Below, in pieces: positions 13,279 to 20,521 of a stretch of 27,595 nt of DNA. This DNA is from a virus. The stretch's first letter is position 1; every line of letters begins with the position of its first letter. The position numbers and the translations under genes were made by a program. Under the pieces are notes generated by a model. It made no database searches. It worked only from the letters and a program-made list of their open reading frames with translations, and was not told the origin of the DNA. Location of the stretch: positions 1-27,595 of IMG/VR virus record IMGVR_UViG_3300020439_000056; one strand, given 5' to 3'.

Positions 13279-14061
13279 TTAGCTACCGAAAGTCAGAGTA
13301 GCGGCGTCGGATACGACTTCTTCTGCACCCTTAGAGGTGTTGATCTTCACGCGGTACTTGTCACCATCGTTAGCAGCAAGTTGACCAGTCAGTGCGAGAG
13401 ATGCACTGGTTGCGCCAGACACGTTTACATAACGGGTGCCAGCAGCAGTCTTCTTCTGCCACTGATAAGTGATAGTACCAGACTGATCGACAGTTGCAGC
13501 AACAGTGAAGGTTGCAGCACCAGAAGAAGTGGTCTGGTTAGCAGGTTGAGTGCCGATCGTAATCGTTTCAAGCACGTCTGCCACGATGGTGTCATCAGCG
13601 TCGTCACCAGCAGCAGCGGCAGTAGCATGTACGAATGCAATGCACTCTGCCTTGTGGCGGGTGTCACCAGCAGCAGTGGTGTAAGACTCATACAACCACC
13701 AACCAGGACCCCAGATGCCACGAGCCTTGTTAGCAGCAACTGCTTGCTCAGTGTCATCAACAAACACCAAGTCACGAGAGCGAGAGTCGCCACCCTTGAC
13801 TACAAATTCTGCGACTGCCTTAGGAGCAGTTCTGCGAACAGCACCAGACAGAGCAGCGTTAGTGCTGCCAGCATATGCTTTGTGCAGTTCGATAGCGGTG
13901 GTGCTAGTGACCTGTGCTACGACGTAAGCAACGCCACCCAGTTCGAGGATGTCGCCTTGTGCTACTGTATCCGCTGCGTTCTTCGTAACAGTGGCGTCAC
14001 CATTGGTGACCGCGACGTTGTTCGAGAAGGTTGCGGCATCAATTTTTCCGAAAATTGCCAT
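13279..14061 (-). CDS. Virion-type protein with C-terminal Ig-like domain, 260 aa
   Basis: Ala/Thr/Val-rich beta protein. Residues about 1-165 form an unrecognised N-terminal part (MAIFGKIDAATFSNNVAVTN; GIWGPGWWLYESYTT). Residues about 167-260 look like an Ig-like domain (ITIGTQPANQTTSSGAATF; GTITYQWQKK; SLALTGQLAANDGDKYRVKI). Such domains decorate capsids and tails and may help weak surface binding. GGAG is five bases before the ATG. It has its own late promoter, consistent with a structural role, but whether it is capsid or tail cannot be told from sequence. Confidence 0.8.
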   Translation of the reverse strand: MAIFGKIDAATFSNNVAVTNGDATVTKNAADTVAQGDILELGGVAYVVAQVTSTTAIELHKAYAGSTNAALSGAVRRTAPKAVAEFVVKGGDSRSRDLVFVDDTEQAVAANKARGIWGPGWWLYESYTTAAGDTRHKAECIAFVHATAAAAGDDADDTIVADVLETITIGTQPANQTTSSGAATFTVAATVDQSGTITYQWQKKTAAGTRYVNVSGATSASLALTGQLAANDGDKYRVKINTSKGAEEVVSDAATLTFGS

Positions 14062-14094
14062 TGTTCTCCCTACGGATTGTTGTGTTCCTTTTTA

Positions 14095-14102
14095 TATTTA
14101 TA
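14095..14102 (-). promoter_or_regulatory. T4-type late promoter
   Basis: An exact TATAAATA on the minus strand, 33 bases before the ATG of the Ig-domain protein. Its first T is the last base of the preceding terminator U-run. Confidence 0.75.
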
Positions 14103-14125
14103 AAAAAAGGGGACCTTAGTCCCCT
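14102..14125 (-). terminator. Intrinsic terminator
   Basis: On the minus strand AGGGGAC-TAAG-GTCCCCT (7-bp stem, 4-base loop) is followed by seven T. Ends the late block 20044-14132. Confidence 0.88.
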
Positions 14126-14131
14126 ATGAAA

Positions 14132-14329
14132 TCAGTCGCGGGAAGCGATTGCTGCCTTGACCGTTTCTAGAAGTTTGTCATCCATGTCAGTCTTAGTAAG
14201 TTTCACTGCTTTACCAAGAACAACAAGACAGATGTCGATCAGTTTCTCACCAAGTTCAGCGTCGTCGGGAATCTTTGCGACGGCATCCTTGATGATTTTT
14301 GATGCGAGGGGGAGTAGAAATGCAAGCAT
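14132..14329 (-). CDS. Small helical hypothetical protein, 65 aa
   Basis: Starts MLAFLLPLASKIIKDAVAKI and contains LIDICLVVLGKAVKLTKTDM. Two amphipathic or weakly hydrophobic helices and a charged tail. It could associate with membranes, but neither segment is a clear transmembrane helix, so I do not call it a holin. Last gene before the terminator. A TATATAGA at 14360-14353 might be a weak late promoter. Confidence 0.72.
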   Translation of the reverse strand: MLAFLLPLASKIIKDAVAKIPDDAELGEKLIDICLVVLGKAVKLTKTDMDDKLLETVKAAIASRD

Positions 14330-14362
14330 GGTTTGATACTCAAATGGGTCTACTCTATATAG

Positions 14363-14566
14363 TCAATCAGGAGTGAATTTACGATCCTTCATGTAACCCC
14401 ACTGACCTTTATGCAGTGCGCGGACCCCCTTCTGTGTAAGGGTTGACTTCTCTTTCTCCTTCTTTTTAGCAGCGACGATTTCCTTGTAACGTTTACCGTA
14501 CTTCATACGGTTATCACGATCTTCGTGTTCGCGCTTTTGTTTGAGGTGTGCTAGTTCCTCGTTCAT
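14363..14566 (-). CDS. Small basic charged protein, 67 aa
   Basis: Starts MNEELAHLKQKREHEDRDNR and contains EIVAAKKKEKEKSTLTQKGV and ALHKGQWGYMKDRKFTPD. Nearly half of the residues are charged; probably one long helix. Unrecognised. Coupled to the upstream EF-hand-motif gene by ATGA. Confidence 0.7.
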   Translation of the reverse strand: MNEELAHLKQKREHEDRDNRMKYGKRYKEIVAAKKKEKEKSTLTQKGVRALHKGQWGYMKDRKFTPD

Positions 14567-14952
14567 TTTGCTTGGCGTCCTTGACGCTTAGCATCAAAAT
14601 CTTTGGTCATCTGCATCATCTTCTGCTTCATGCGCTCTTTTGCTTTCTCCTTAGCAGCAGAGTCATCAACAGAGGGAGCACATGAACCTTCGGCAACTTC
14701 GGTCTCTTCCTTGCGAACATCTTCGCCAGGTTCGTACCACTTACCATCACCATCGGAATCTTGCCAACGCTTACCTGCCTTGGCTGCTTTGATGTGCTTT
14801 GCTTTCTTCTTGGCGGATTCTCGTAGTGCCTCCACCTCGGATTGAATTTTCTTTCTTAGTGATTCAGACATGAGATCTTCTTTCTTAGGGTTGATGATGA
14901 CGTTACCTTTCTTTTTAGTGGTAGTCACCTCTTTGTTTTGGTCAGGTTTCAT
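14563..14952 (-). CDS. Basic protein with a single EF-hand-like loop, 129 aa
   Basis: Lys/Glu-rich and probably helical. In the middle (about residues 60-78) is GKRWQDSDGDGKWYEPGEDV, whose D-x-D-x-D-G spacing fits a calcium-binding loop as in EF-hands and dockerins. The N-terminus is TKKKGNVIINPKKEDLMSES. A virion or assembly role is suggested only by the late operon it lies in. ATG overlaps the upstream TGA. Confidence 0.7.
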   Translation of the reverse strand: MKPDQNKEVTTTKKKGNVIINPKKEDLMSESLRKKIQSEVEALRESAKKKAKHIKAAKAGKRWQDSDGDGKWYEPGEDVRKEETEVAEGSCAPSVDDSAAKEKAKERMKQKMMQMTKDFDAKRQGRQAK

Positions 14953-16412
14953 TCGTCCATTCCCATTTCTTTACGCCAGGAATAACGCTCTTCGGACATG
15001 CGTCTTGCCAGGTTTCTAGAACCACGGGACACTGCACGGGCAGCACCACCGACAACTCTCTTGATACCAGACTTGATTCTATCACGGAGACGTACACGGG
15101 ATTCACCTGATCCACCGCTGCTAGATCCACCACTGGAACTAGAACGGGTTGAGTCGCCAGAAACAGTAGACGTGGAAGAAGATCCTTTGGATCCTCCACG
15201 ACCACGATCGTAACCTTTCTTGAACTCAGAAGCACCTGCCTTAGCAGCGCGAACAGTAGCACCAGCAGCGTAACCAGCACCCTTTGCCGCTGCCTTACCA
15301 GCAGTCTTCAAACCTTTCTTGACAGCAGACCCAGCAGATTTAAGTGCTGCCTTCATCTTCTCCTTACGGAGGTTAGCACGACCTGCCTTAGCAGCAGGGG
15401 TCTTGCTTGCTGCCTTAGACGCCTTAACAGCAGAGTCATAGTAGTCCTCAGAGAGGAGTTCCATGCCATCGATGATGTCAAGTGCCTCAGTCAGCACGTC
15501 TGCATCGAGTTCTTCCAGTGCCTCAACACAGATGTCATGGAGTTCTTCAAAGGAGAAAGTATCAAACTCTTCGTCCAGGATGATCTCCTCAACGAATGCT
15601 TCAAAGTCTTCCTTCTTCAAATTTGCTTTGCGGTATGCAAGATCTGCTTTGGTGCCTTTGTCCATCTTACCTTGGGACTTGGGCTTAGTCTTGCCACCTT
15701 CGTCAGGTTGGGAACCAGGGTTTGCTGCCTTGACTCTACGACCATGGGTGTATTCAGCACCACTCATCTTAGAGTCGCCAGAGATCATCTTACCACCTTG
15801 GGAGCGATCATCTTTGTACTCAGCAGAAGACTGACCATGCTTACCTTTGTAGCGTTCGTCAATCTGTTCCTCTTCCTTGACACAGTTAGGAACTTCCTTA
15901 CCGCCTTTCTTTTTAGTACCCTTCGCTTTGTATCCATCCCAGCAGGAGGGTTTGTTGGGATCCCTACCGATGTTCTTGCGTGCTTGCTTCAATCCTTCAA
16001 CCATCTGCTGATGCAGATCATCGATGTCAATATGCTCACGTTGCATATTGAGACCAATATCTTCGGGTGCCTTAGCGGTCTTCTCACCTTTCTTGCCGAC
16101 GACCTGGTAACGACCGTCGCTCTTCAATCCAGTGATAACCATTGACTGACCTCCTTGGGAGATCACTCTGCCGATGTTCCTATCGTCTTTGAACCTCTCC
16201 TTATTCTTCTGGATCAGTTCCTTATCGATAGGGAAACCAGCGTAACCCTCTACCACCTCTTCATGGTCTTCAATGATCTGTGTGACCACCTTTACTGCTT
16301 CACTCAGGCGCTCAGTAGAAACGGTATCGCCACCATATACGGCGTCGAGGATCTTTCTTTGCTCGCTCTGCGTGAAACCCATGAGGGCGGCAGATACTTT
16401 AATGTCTAGCAT
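14949..16412 (-). CDS. Long low-complexity late protein, 487 aa
   Basis: Unrecognised. Residues about 1-110 look folded (LDIKVSAALMGFTQSEQRKI; RVISQGGQSMVITGLKSDGR). Around 145-170 is a Cys-containing motif SCWDGYKAKGTKKKGGKEVP. About 265-330 is acidic (EAFVEEIILDEEFDTFSFEE). About 330-420 is Ala/Lys-rich. Then comes a Ser/Gly run (SSTSTVSGDSTRSSSSGGSS), and the C-terminus is a basic helix (RDRIKSGIKRVVGGAARAVS). The product looks like a multi-segment virion or DNA-associated protein. It starts 22 bases after an AATAAATAG late-type promoter. Confidence 0.78.
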   Translation of the reverse strand: MLDIKVSAALMGFTQSEQRKILDAVYGGDTVSTERLSEAVKVVTQIIEDHEEVVEGYAGFPIDKELIQKNKERFKDDRNIGRVISQGGQSMVITGLKSDGRYQVVGKKGEKTAKAPEDIGLNMQREHIDIDDLHQQMVEGLKQARKNIGRDPNKPSCWDGYKAKGTKKKGGKEVPNCVKEEEQIDERYKGKHGQSSAEYKDDRSQGGKMISGDSKMSGAEYTHGRRVKAANPGSQPDEGGKTKPKSQGKMDKGTKADLAYRKANLKKEDFEAFVEEIILDEEFDTFSFEELHDICVEALEELDADVLTEALDIIDGMELLSEDYYDSAVKASKAASKTPAAKAGRANLRKEKMKAALKSAGSAVKKGLKTAGKAAAKGAGYAAGATVRAAKAGASEFKKGYDRGRGGSKGSSSTSTVSGDSTRSSSSGGSSSGGSGESRVRLRDRIKSGIKRVVGGAARAVSRGSRNLARRMSEERYSWRKEMGMDE

Positions 16413-16434
16413 CAGTCTAATTAAAGTGATAGAA

Positions 16435-16443
16435 CTATTTATT
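16435..16443 (-). promoter_or_regulatory. T4-type late promoter inside a stop codon
   Basis: AATAAATAG on the minus strand, 22 bases before ATG 16412. Its last three bases are the TAG stop of the upstream gene. The same nine bases occur at 20036-20044 with nearly the same spacing to an ATG. Confidence 0.65.
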
Positions 16444-17496
16444 CTTGAAATTCTTTCTGAAATCAGAAAACTTCTTAGTTGCTTGTCCAGGCGTCATTGC
16501 CTGCACCGCCATTCTATATTTATCAGTACCAACTTTCCAGTCGTTACCGCTGCCATCATCGGCAGAATAATTTGTCTGATCCTTTGAGGTATCAGCATCT
16601 TCATTCACTTCACTAACGTGTTGCAACCAAGCACGATGCTCGTCGCCCCACTCGTCTTTGAACACAACGTAGTTAGTACCCTTGTGGACAACAGATCCAC
16701 GGATACCAGTGTCATCATGCTCTACGATTGCACCGACCTTGAAGATGTGGTCGAGCATGTAGTAGTCACGGAAGGATTCAAAGTCAAGTTTAGGAGCATA
16801 CTCCCATACAGATTCCTTGACTGCTGCCGCCTTCTCTTTTGCTTTTGTCTTTGCTGGTTTCTTAGGAGGTGTCATGCCATCGAGGACATGCTGCATCATC
16901 TCCTTAGACTTCTTGTACCCACCAGTGCCACCATGGAATGACTCATGGTCTCCTGACTGAGCGTGCTTTCTCATAGCAGAAGCAGACAACTTCTCAATAG
17001 GATCCTCACTGTTAGGATCACGAGCACCAGCACTCTTGATGTTGATACTCTTAAAGTCGTAATGCTTACCGTTATACTTCTGAGTTAGGTTCTCGAATTC
17101 TTTTACTCTGTCATCACCAACCACCATGGTGACATGCTCATGACCTTCGTCATGCAGATCACGAAGGATGTCAAAGATGTTTCTATGTTGTTCCGAGTTC
17201 TGAATAGCATCAGCATGATGCTTGAACATACCACGCATGTGTTGAATCTTCTGCTCAGGGTGTAGAGGATTCTTCTTGTGGTCCTGAGAACGAGATGGGT
17301 AGATGCGATAGTTACCTGAGTCACCAGCATGAGACTTCACGGCATCCAACAACTTACCATGACCAGCATGGGGTGGGTTGAACCTACCGAATGTGATCGC
17401 GACATGCTTGTCTACGACTTCATTCTTCTTTGGTTTTGCTGTCGTCTTCTTAGCAGCAGCTTGTGCTGCTTCGATGATGAACTGACGAAATCTCAT
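16435..17496 (-). CDS. HxGH nucleotidyltransferase with C-terminal SH3/KOW-like domain
   Basis: Nucleotidyltransferase of the NMN adenylyltransferase/cytidylyltransferase fold, transferring a nucleotide to a phosphorylated acceptor that I cannot identify. HVAITFGRFNPPHAGHGKLL holds the H-x-G-H site (residues 43-46), MVVGDDRVKEFENL the middle block, and KLSASAMRKHA (Arg176) replaces the usual ISSTxxR. After a Lys-rich linker, residues about 255-300 (FKVGAIVEHDDTGIRGSVVH) form a small beta domain of SH3/KOW type. 353 residues, well above the bare fold. ATG 17496 overlaps the upstream TGA. It might act in NAD metabolism or RNA/cofactor modification; the late operon also leaves a virion role open. 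Confidence 0.8.
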   Translation of the reverse strand: MRFRQFIIEAAQAAAKKTTAKPKKNEVVDKHVAITFGRFNPPHAGHGKLLDAVKSHAGDSGNYRIYPSRSQDHKKNPLHPEQKIQHMRGMFKHHADAIQNSEQHRNIFDILRDLHDEGHEHVTMVVGDDRVKEFENLTQKYNGKHYDFKSINIKSAGARDPNSEDPIEKLSASAMRKHAQSGDHESFHGGTGGYKKSKEMMQHVLDGMTPPKKPAKTKAKEKAAAVKESVWEYAPKLDFESFRDYYMLDHIFKVGAIVEHDDTGIRGSVVHKGTNYVVFKDEWGDEHRAWLQHVSEVNEDADTSKDQTNYSADDGSGNDWKVGTDKYRMAVQAMTPGQATKKFSDFRKNFKNK

Positions 17497-18689
17497 TTGC
17501 CCCAATCTTTTGCTACGGTGAAGTTTGCACGAGAGAATTCAAGTCGATCAACAAGTTTGACTGCTGTGCCATCCTTGATAGCGACGAATCCTTCTGGACT
17601 CGTGACCTTGTAACCTTTCTCATCTTCTAGAAACGTACCGATACCCTCAATACGTTTGAGTTTATTTATGATCATTTCCTTTGCTGCAATCAGGTTAGTG
17701 AATCCAGACAAAGTAGCGAAAATAGCACTCTGATTACTATTTAGGTATTTGATAGACTCGTCTCTCCTTTTGGTCCAGTCTTTCTTTGCCTTTTCAGTCT
17801 TCTTCTTATCGATTTCTTTGTTGTAACGGTCAGTCACAAACTTCTTATACCCGATTGCCATCTGCTGAGAGGTGCTAGGCATCCTACCAGACTTGATGAC
17901 TTGGTTGAAGTAGATCTTGAACATAGCAGAGTAGTCCATGGTCTTGGTGCCACCACCAATGACGTTCAGGAATGGACGAGAGCGGAGCAGATTCCTTCTA
18001 GCAACACGAAGAGTGTTGTTCAGTTTGATCTTCTCACTAGGAGAAAGGTTTGCCATACCATTAACGTTCTGGAACTCAGCAGAGAATACTGCTACATCAG
18101 AAACACCTTGCATACCAGACACATCAACACCAAAACTACTTGCCATCGAACTGATGGTAGGTCCGTTGTATCGGGTGTGGAATACAATTCCTAACTTGCT
18201 CTTAGCAACCTTGTCACCCATCTCTGTGCCCTTCTCAACACAGTATGTGATGGTGTTAGGACGAAACTTGTAGCACCTCTTGCCACCCATAGTAGTCTCA
18301 GGTGGTGTGTCTGTGTAGAGCAAGTCACCTTGGAGTACACCAGTGATAGGGAGTTTAGACAGGTAATCGTAGGCAGCGATCAACTTAGGATGCACACCAG
18401 TACCTGCATACCACAGGTCAATCTCTTCATGTGAGTAACAGATCTTAGGTTCAGTCTTAGCGAAGACAGACTTGGTTCCAACAAAGAACAAATCAGTCTC
18501 AGGATCAATACCACAGATGATTGCAGGAGCACCGTCCCACTTGACTGTAACCTTGGTGCTGCTACCACCACTACCTGTACTCAGCATATCCCTGAGGGAT
18601 TCCAGGAAGTTGAGGGAGTTCTCAGCACCAGCATATCCTTGATTGAAGATGTCGTCTTCGAGGTGTTCTAGGTGTGTGTTCTTGCTCAT
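17493..18689 (-). CDS. Ligase-type nucleotidyltransferase-like protein, 398 aa
   Basis: Motifs of the covalent nucleotidyltransferase superfamily (DNA/RNA ligases, capping enzymes) can be placed in order. Motif I is VTVKWDGAP with the candidate adenylated Lys50. A motif III-like block is GVLQGDLLY (117-125). A motif IV-like block is SPEGFVAI (Glu366) and a motif V-like block is AVKLVDR (Lys378). Between III and IV is an unusually long stretch of about 240 residues with a basic coiled part (EIDKKKTEKAKKDWTKRRDE). I do not know an experimentally defined function for this family. Coupled by ATGA to the HxGH nucleotidyltransferase gene. Confidence 0.68.
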   Translation of the reverse strand: MSKNTHLEHLEDDIFNQGYAGAENSLNFLESLRDMLSTGSGGSSTKVTVKWDGAPAIICGIDPETDLFFVGTKSVFAKTEPKICYSHEEIDLWYAGTGVHPKLIAAYDYLSKLPITGVLQGDLLYTDTPPETTMGGKRCYKFRPNTITYCVEKGTEMGDKVAKSKLGIVFHTRYNGPTISSMASSFGVDVSGMQGVSDVAVFSAEFQNVNGMANLSPSEKIKLNNTLRVARRNLLRSRPFLNVIGGGTKTMDYSAMFKIYFNQVIKSGRMPSTSQQMAIGYKKFVTDRYNKEIDKKKTEKAKKDWTKRRDESIKYLNSNQSAIFATLSGFTNLIAAKEMIINKLKRIEGIGTFLEDEKGYKVTSPEGFVAIKDGTAVKLVDRLEFSRANFTVAKDWGK

Positions 18690-20014
18690 GGTTGGACTCC
18701 GACTTTATCACGATAAGGGTTGCCGATGGATGACTTCTCTCTTAGGTGATACTCATCATTTGGTTTGAGGTTGTTCTTCAAATGGTTTTCCATGTAAAAG
18801 ACAGGCATCCCTGCGTTGGTGCCGAACTTGTAGTAGGTCACCTCTTGCATCACGAAGTTCTGAATCACGTCGCGGTACACCAGGTCTCCATCATTGGAGA
18901 TCTTGCGAAGTGCGATCTGACATATGAGACTTGCGATACCAACGATGCCACTACGGTGCTTGGGTTCGGTCCAGTGTTCTATGGCATCATTATAGTACAT
19001 CTCTGCCAGTTCCCACCACCACTTGTGTGCCACTTCTACATCTGACTCAGTGGGGTCACCGTTCTTCACCATGGCATCAATGTTGAGGATCACATTCTGT
19101 GGTAGTTTCCTCTTCAACTTACTATCTTCTGCCAGAACTTTCAGTGCCAGGAATGATCCCTGTCTCACACCATTGTCTGCCAGGACTTTGAGAACTTTGT
19201 ACTCAACCTTGTTTTTATATTCTTTCACCCACTTGGTTCTCTTCTTCTTCTCTAAGAGACCAACAATATCTTGTGGTTTGACTACGTTAGTAGTCTTACT
19301 GATCTTCTTGACCGAGAAAGGATACTCTCTGTCCATATCATCATAGATCAGGAAGTCAATCAGTGGTTCATTACCAGCACCAGGTAGAAATACCTGTGCA
19401 TTATTCTTATTTAACTTACCATACCCTAGTTTATCAAGTTCGTTTGCACCACGTTCAAGAACACATAGGGGAGCAGTGATCTCTGAGAAATCTTTCTCTA
19501 CATTGTTTATGATACCAGCGTACTGAGATGCTGCTAAATCAGCATAGGCATCTTTCAACTCTTTCTTTTCTGTTGCACCGTGATGCATACAGAACTCAGT
19601 GAGTTCTCTGAGATATACTTTGATCACCGCTTGCAAGTCATCTCGCTTATCTATTGCTGCGAGAACTTTCTTGTAGTAGGTTTCAAAATTCATCCTCTTA
19701 TCCAGAGGGATATCAAATGCCTGAGGTTTTAATTCAGGCATTTTCATCTTGCCAGTTTGAGATCTCGGTTTACCCAAAGCAGGTGTAGAGATCCAACCTG
19801 TCTTGTCATTCTGATAGATGACTTCGATTCGAGGTTTATATTCTGTTCCTTTAATCGGTTTGACATGGACACCATCTCCCTTAGAGATGGTCGCAACAGA
19901 GTTTCGACCCGTCTCCTGTGAATACACAGGGATGTCTTTCTTTGCTACGATTTCAAATCCTGCAATGTAATGACGTTTGTAATCATTCCATGCATCTTTA
20001 ATAGTCCTTGCCAT
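18686..20014 (-). CDS. Large late protein, possible SH3-like plus nuclease-like domains, 442 aa
   Basis: Unrecognised. Residues about 20-80 (AKKDIPVYSQETGRNSVATI; GWISTPALGKP) look like a beta-barrel of SH3 type. The central part is helical. PLIDFLIYDDMDREYPFSVK (217-236) places an Asp (220) about 14 residues before S-x-K, which weakly resembles the D...(D/E/S)xK core of restriction-type nucleases. The C-terminal third (VEVAHKWWWELAEMYYNDAI) is rich in aromatics. It opens a late operon with the ligase-like and HxGH proteins. The nuclease reading is tentative. Confidence 0.6.
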   Translation of the reverse strand: MARTIKDAWNDYKRHYIAGFEIVAKKDIPVYSQETGRNSVATISKGDGVHVKPIKGTEYKPRIEVIYQNDKTGWISTPALGKPRSQTGKMKMPELKPQAFDIPLDKRMNFETYYKKVLAAIDKRDDLQAVIKVYLRELTEFCMHHGATEKKELKDAYADLAASQYAGIINNVEKDFSEITAPLCVLERGANELDKLGYGKLNKNNAQVFLPGAGNEPLIDFLIYDDMDREYPFSVKKISKTTNVVKPQDIVGLLEKKKRTKWVKEYKNKVEYKVLKVLADNGVRQGSFLALKVLAEDSKLKRKLPQNVILNIDAMVKNGDPTESDVEVAHKWWWELAEMYYNDAIEHWTEPKHRSGIVGIASLICQIALRKISNDGDLVYRDVIQNFVMQEVTYYKFGTNAGMPVFYMENHLKNNLKPNDEYHLREKSSIGNPYRDKVGVQP

Positions 20015-20035
20015 GAATGGACATCAGTTACTTGA

Positions 20036-20044
20036 CTATTTATT
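20036..20044 (-). promoter_or_regulatory. T4-type late promoter inside a stop codon
   Basis: AATAAATAG on the minus strand, 21 bases before ATG 20014, overlapping the TAA stop of the upstream small gene. Identical to the box at 16435-16443. Confidence 0.65.
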
Positions 20045-20318
20045 AACAGTCATGTACTGGTGCTTGGGACGGAGCAAAAGGTTCCCTACTTCTATTCTTA
20101 ATAACAATGAATGCATCCTTGTTATATTTGCGAGTACCCTTAACAGGTGCCCACTTAGTTCCAGCACCATCAATCTCATAGACTGAGGTGCCACCAACCT
20201 GCACAACAACATCGTCATAACAATCCCATCCAAGTTCTGCGATGGTATCTTTGATGTTATCGTGCAGTGCCTTCATCAAGGCAGATGATTTGCGTTGTGA
20301 AATTAGTTCGTCGCTCAT
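20043..20318 (-). CDS. Hypothetical protein, 91 aa
   Basis: Starts MSDELISQRKSSALMKALHD. The second half (YDDVVVQVGGTSVYEIDGAG; KDAFIVIKNRSREPF) looks like a small beta fold. Unrecognised. ATG 20318 is chosen over an ATG at 20396, because the A of 20318 is shared with the TAA stop of the upstream membrane protein gene (TAATG), and the longer form would overlap that gene by 79 bases. Confidence 0.7.
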   Translation of the reverse strand: MSDELISQRKSSALMKALHDNIKDTIAELGWDCYDDVVVQVGGTSVYEIDGAGTKWAPVKGTRKYNKDAFIVIKNRSREPFAPSQAPVHDC

Positions 20319-20521
20319 TACGTCTTCGTCTGGGTCAAGTTTTCCGTGCATTGATTGTCGTTCCAATGAATAATTACGCCTGAAATAATAAAACAATTAG
20401 TAATGAGATAAGAAAGGAGTATAGCAGAGCGTATGATAGCCACTGCATCCGCCTCTCTGTCAGTAGATCCTTGTTTTTCACCGAGTGCCTTTGCCCATAG
20501 TCTCCATATCTTAGATATCAC
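20318..20521 (-). CDS. Small membrane protein, 67 aa, GTG start
   Basis: Amphipathic N-terminus (IWRLWAKALGEKQGSTDREA), one transmembrane helix at about residues 33-51 (ILLSYLITNCFIISGVII) and a polar tail ending ENLTQTKT. No ATG is available in frame. GTG 20521 overlaps the mazG end by 11 bases, and another GTG at 20545 would add eight residues. The amphipathic-plus-helix pattern and coupling on both sides support it. I believe similar small proteins occur in other cyanomyoviruses; function unknown. Confidence 0.65.
   Translation of the reverse strand: MISKIWRLWAKALGEKQGSTDREADAVAIIRSAILLSYLITNCFIISGVIIHWNDNQCTENLTQTKT

Noticed and set aside
13273-14103. Plus-strand open frame of 276 codons
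   Set aside because: Antisense of the Ig-domain protein gene, which has a Shine-Dalgarno and late promoter; the plus-strand product is Ser/Cys-rich and unstructured.
15537-16145. Plus-strand open frame of 202 codons with hydrophobic stretches
   Set aside because: Lies fully inside the 487-aa minus-strand gene; the hydrophobic look comes from reading Lys/Glu-rich codons in reverse.
17663-17669. ATAAATA inside the ligase-like gene (and another at 16517-16523)
   Set aside because: Neither is followed by a gene start within a suitable distance, unlike the boxes accepted as late promoters.
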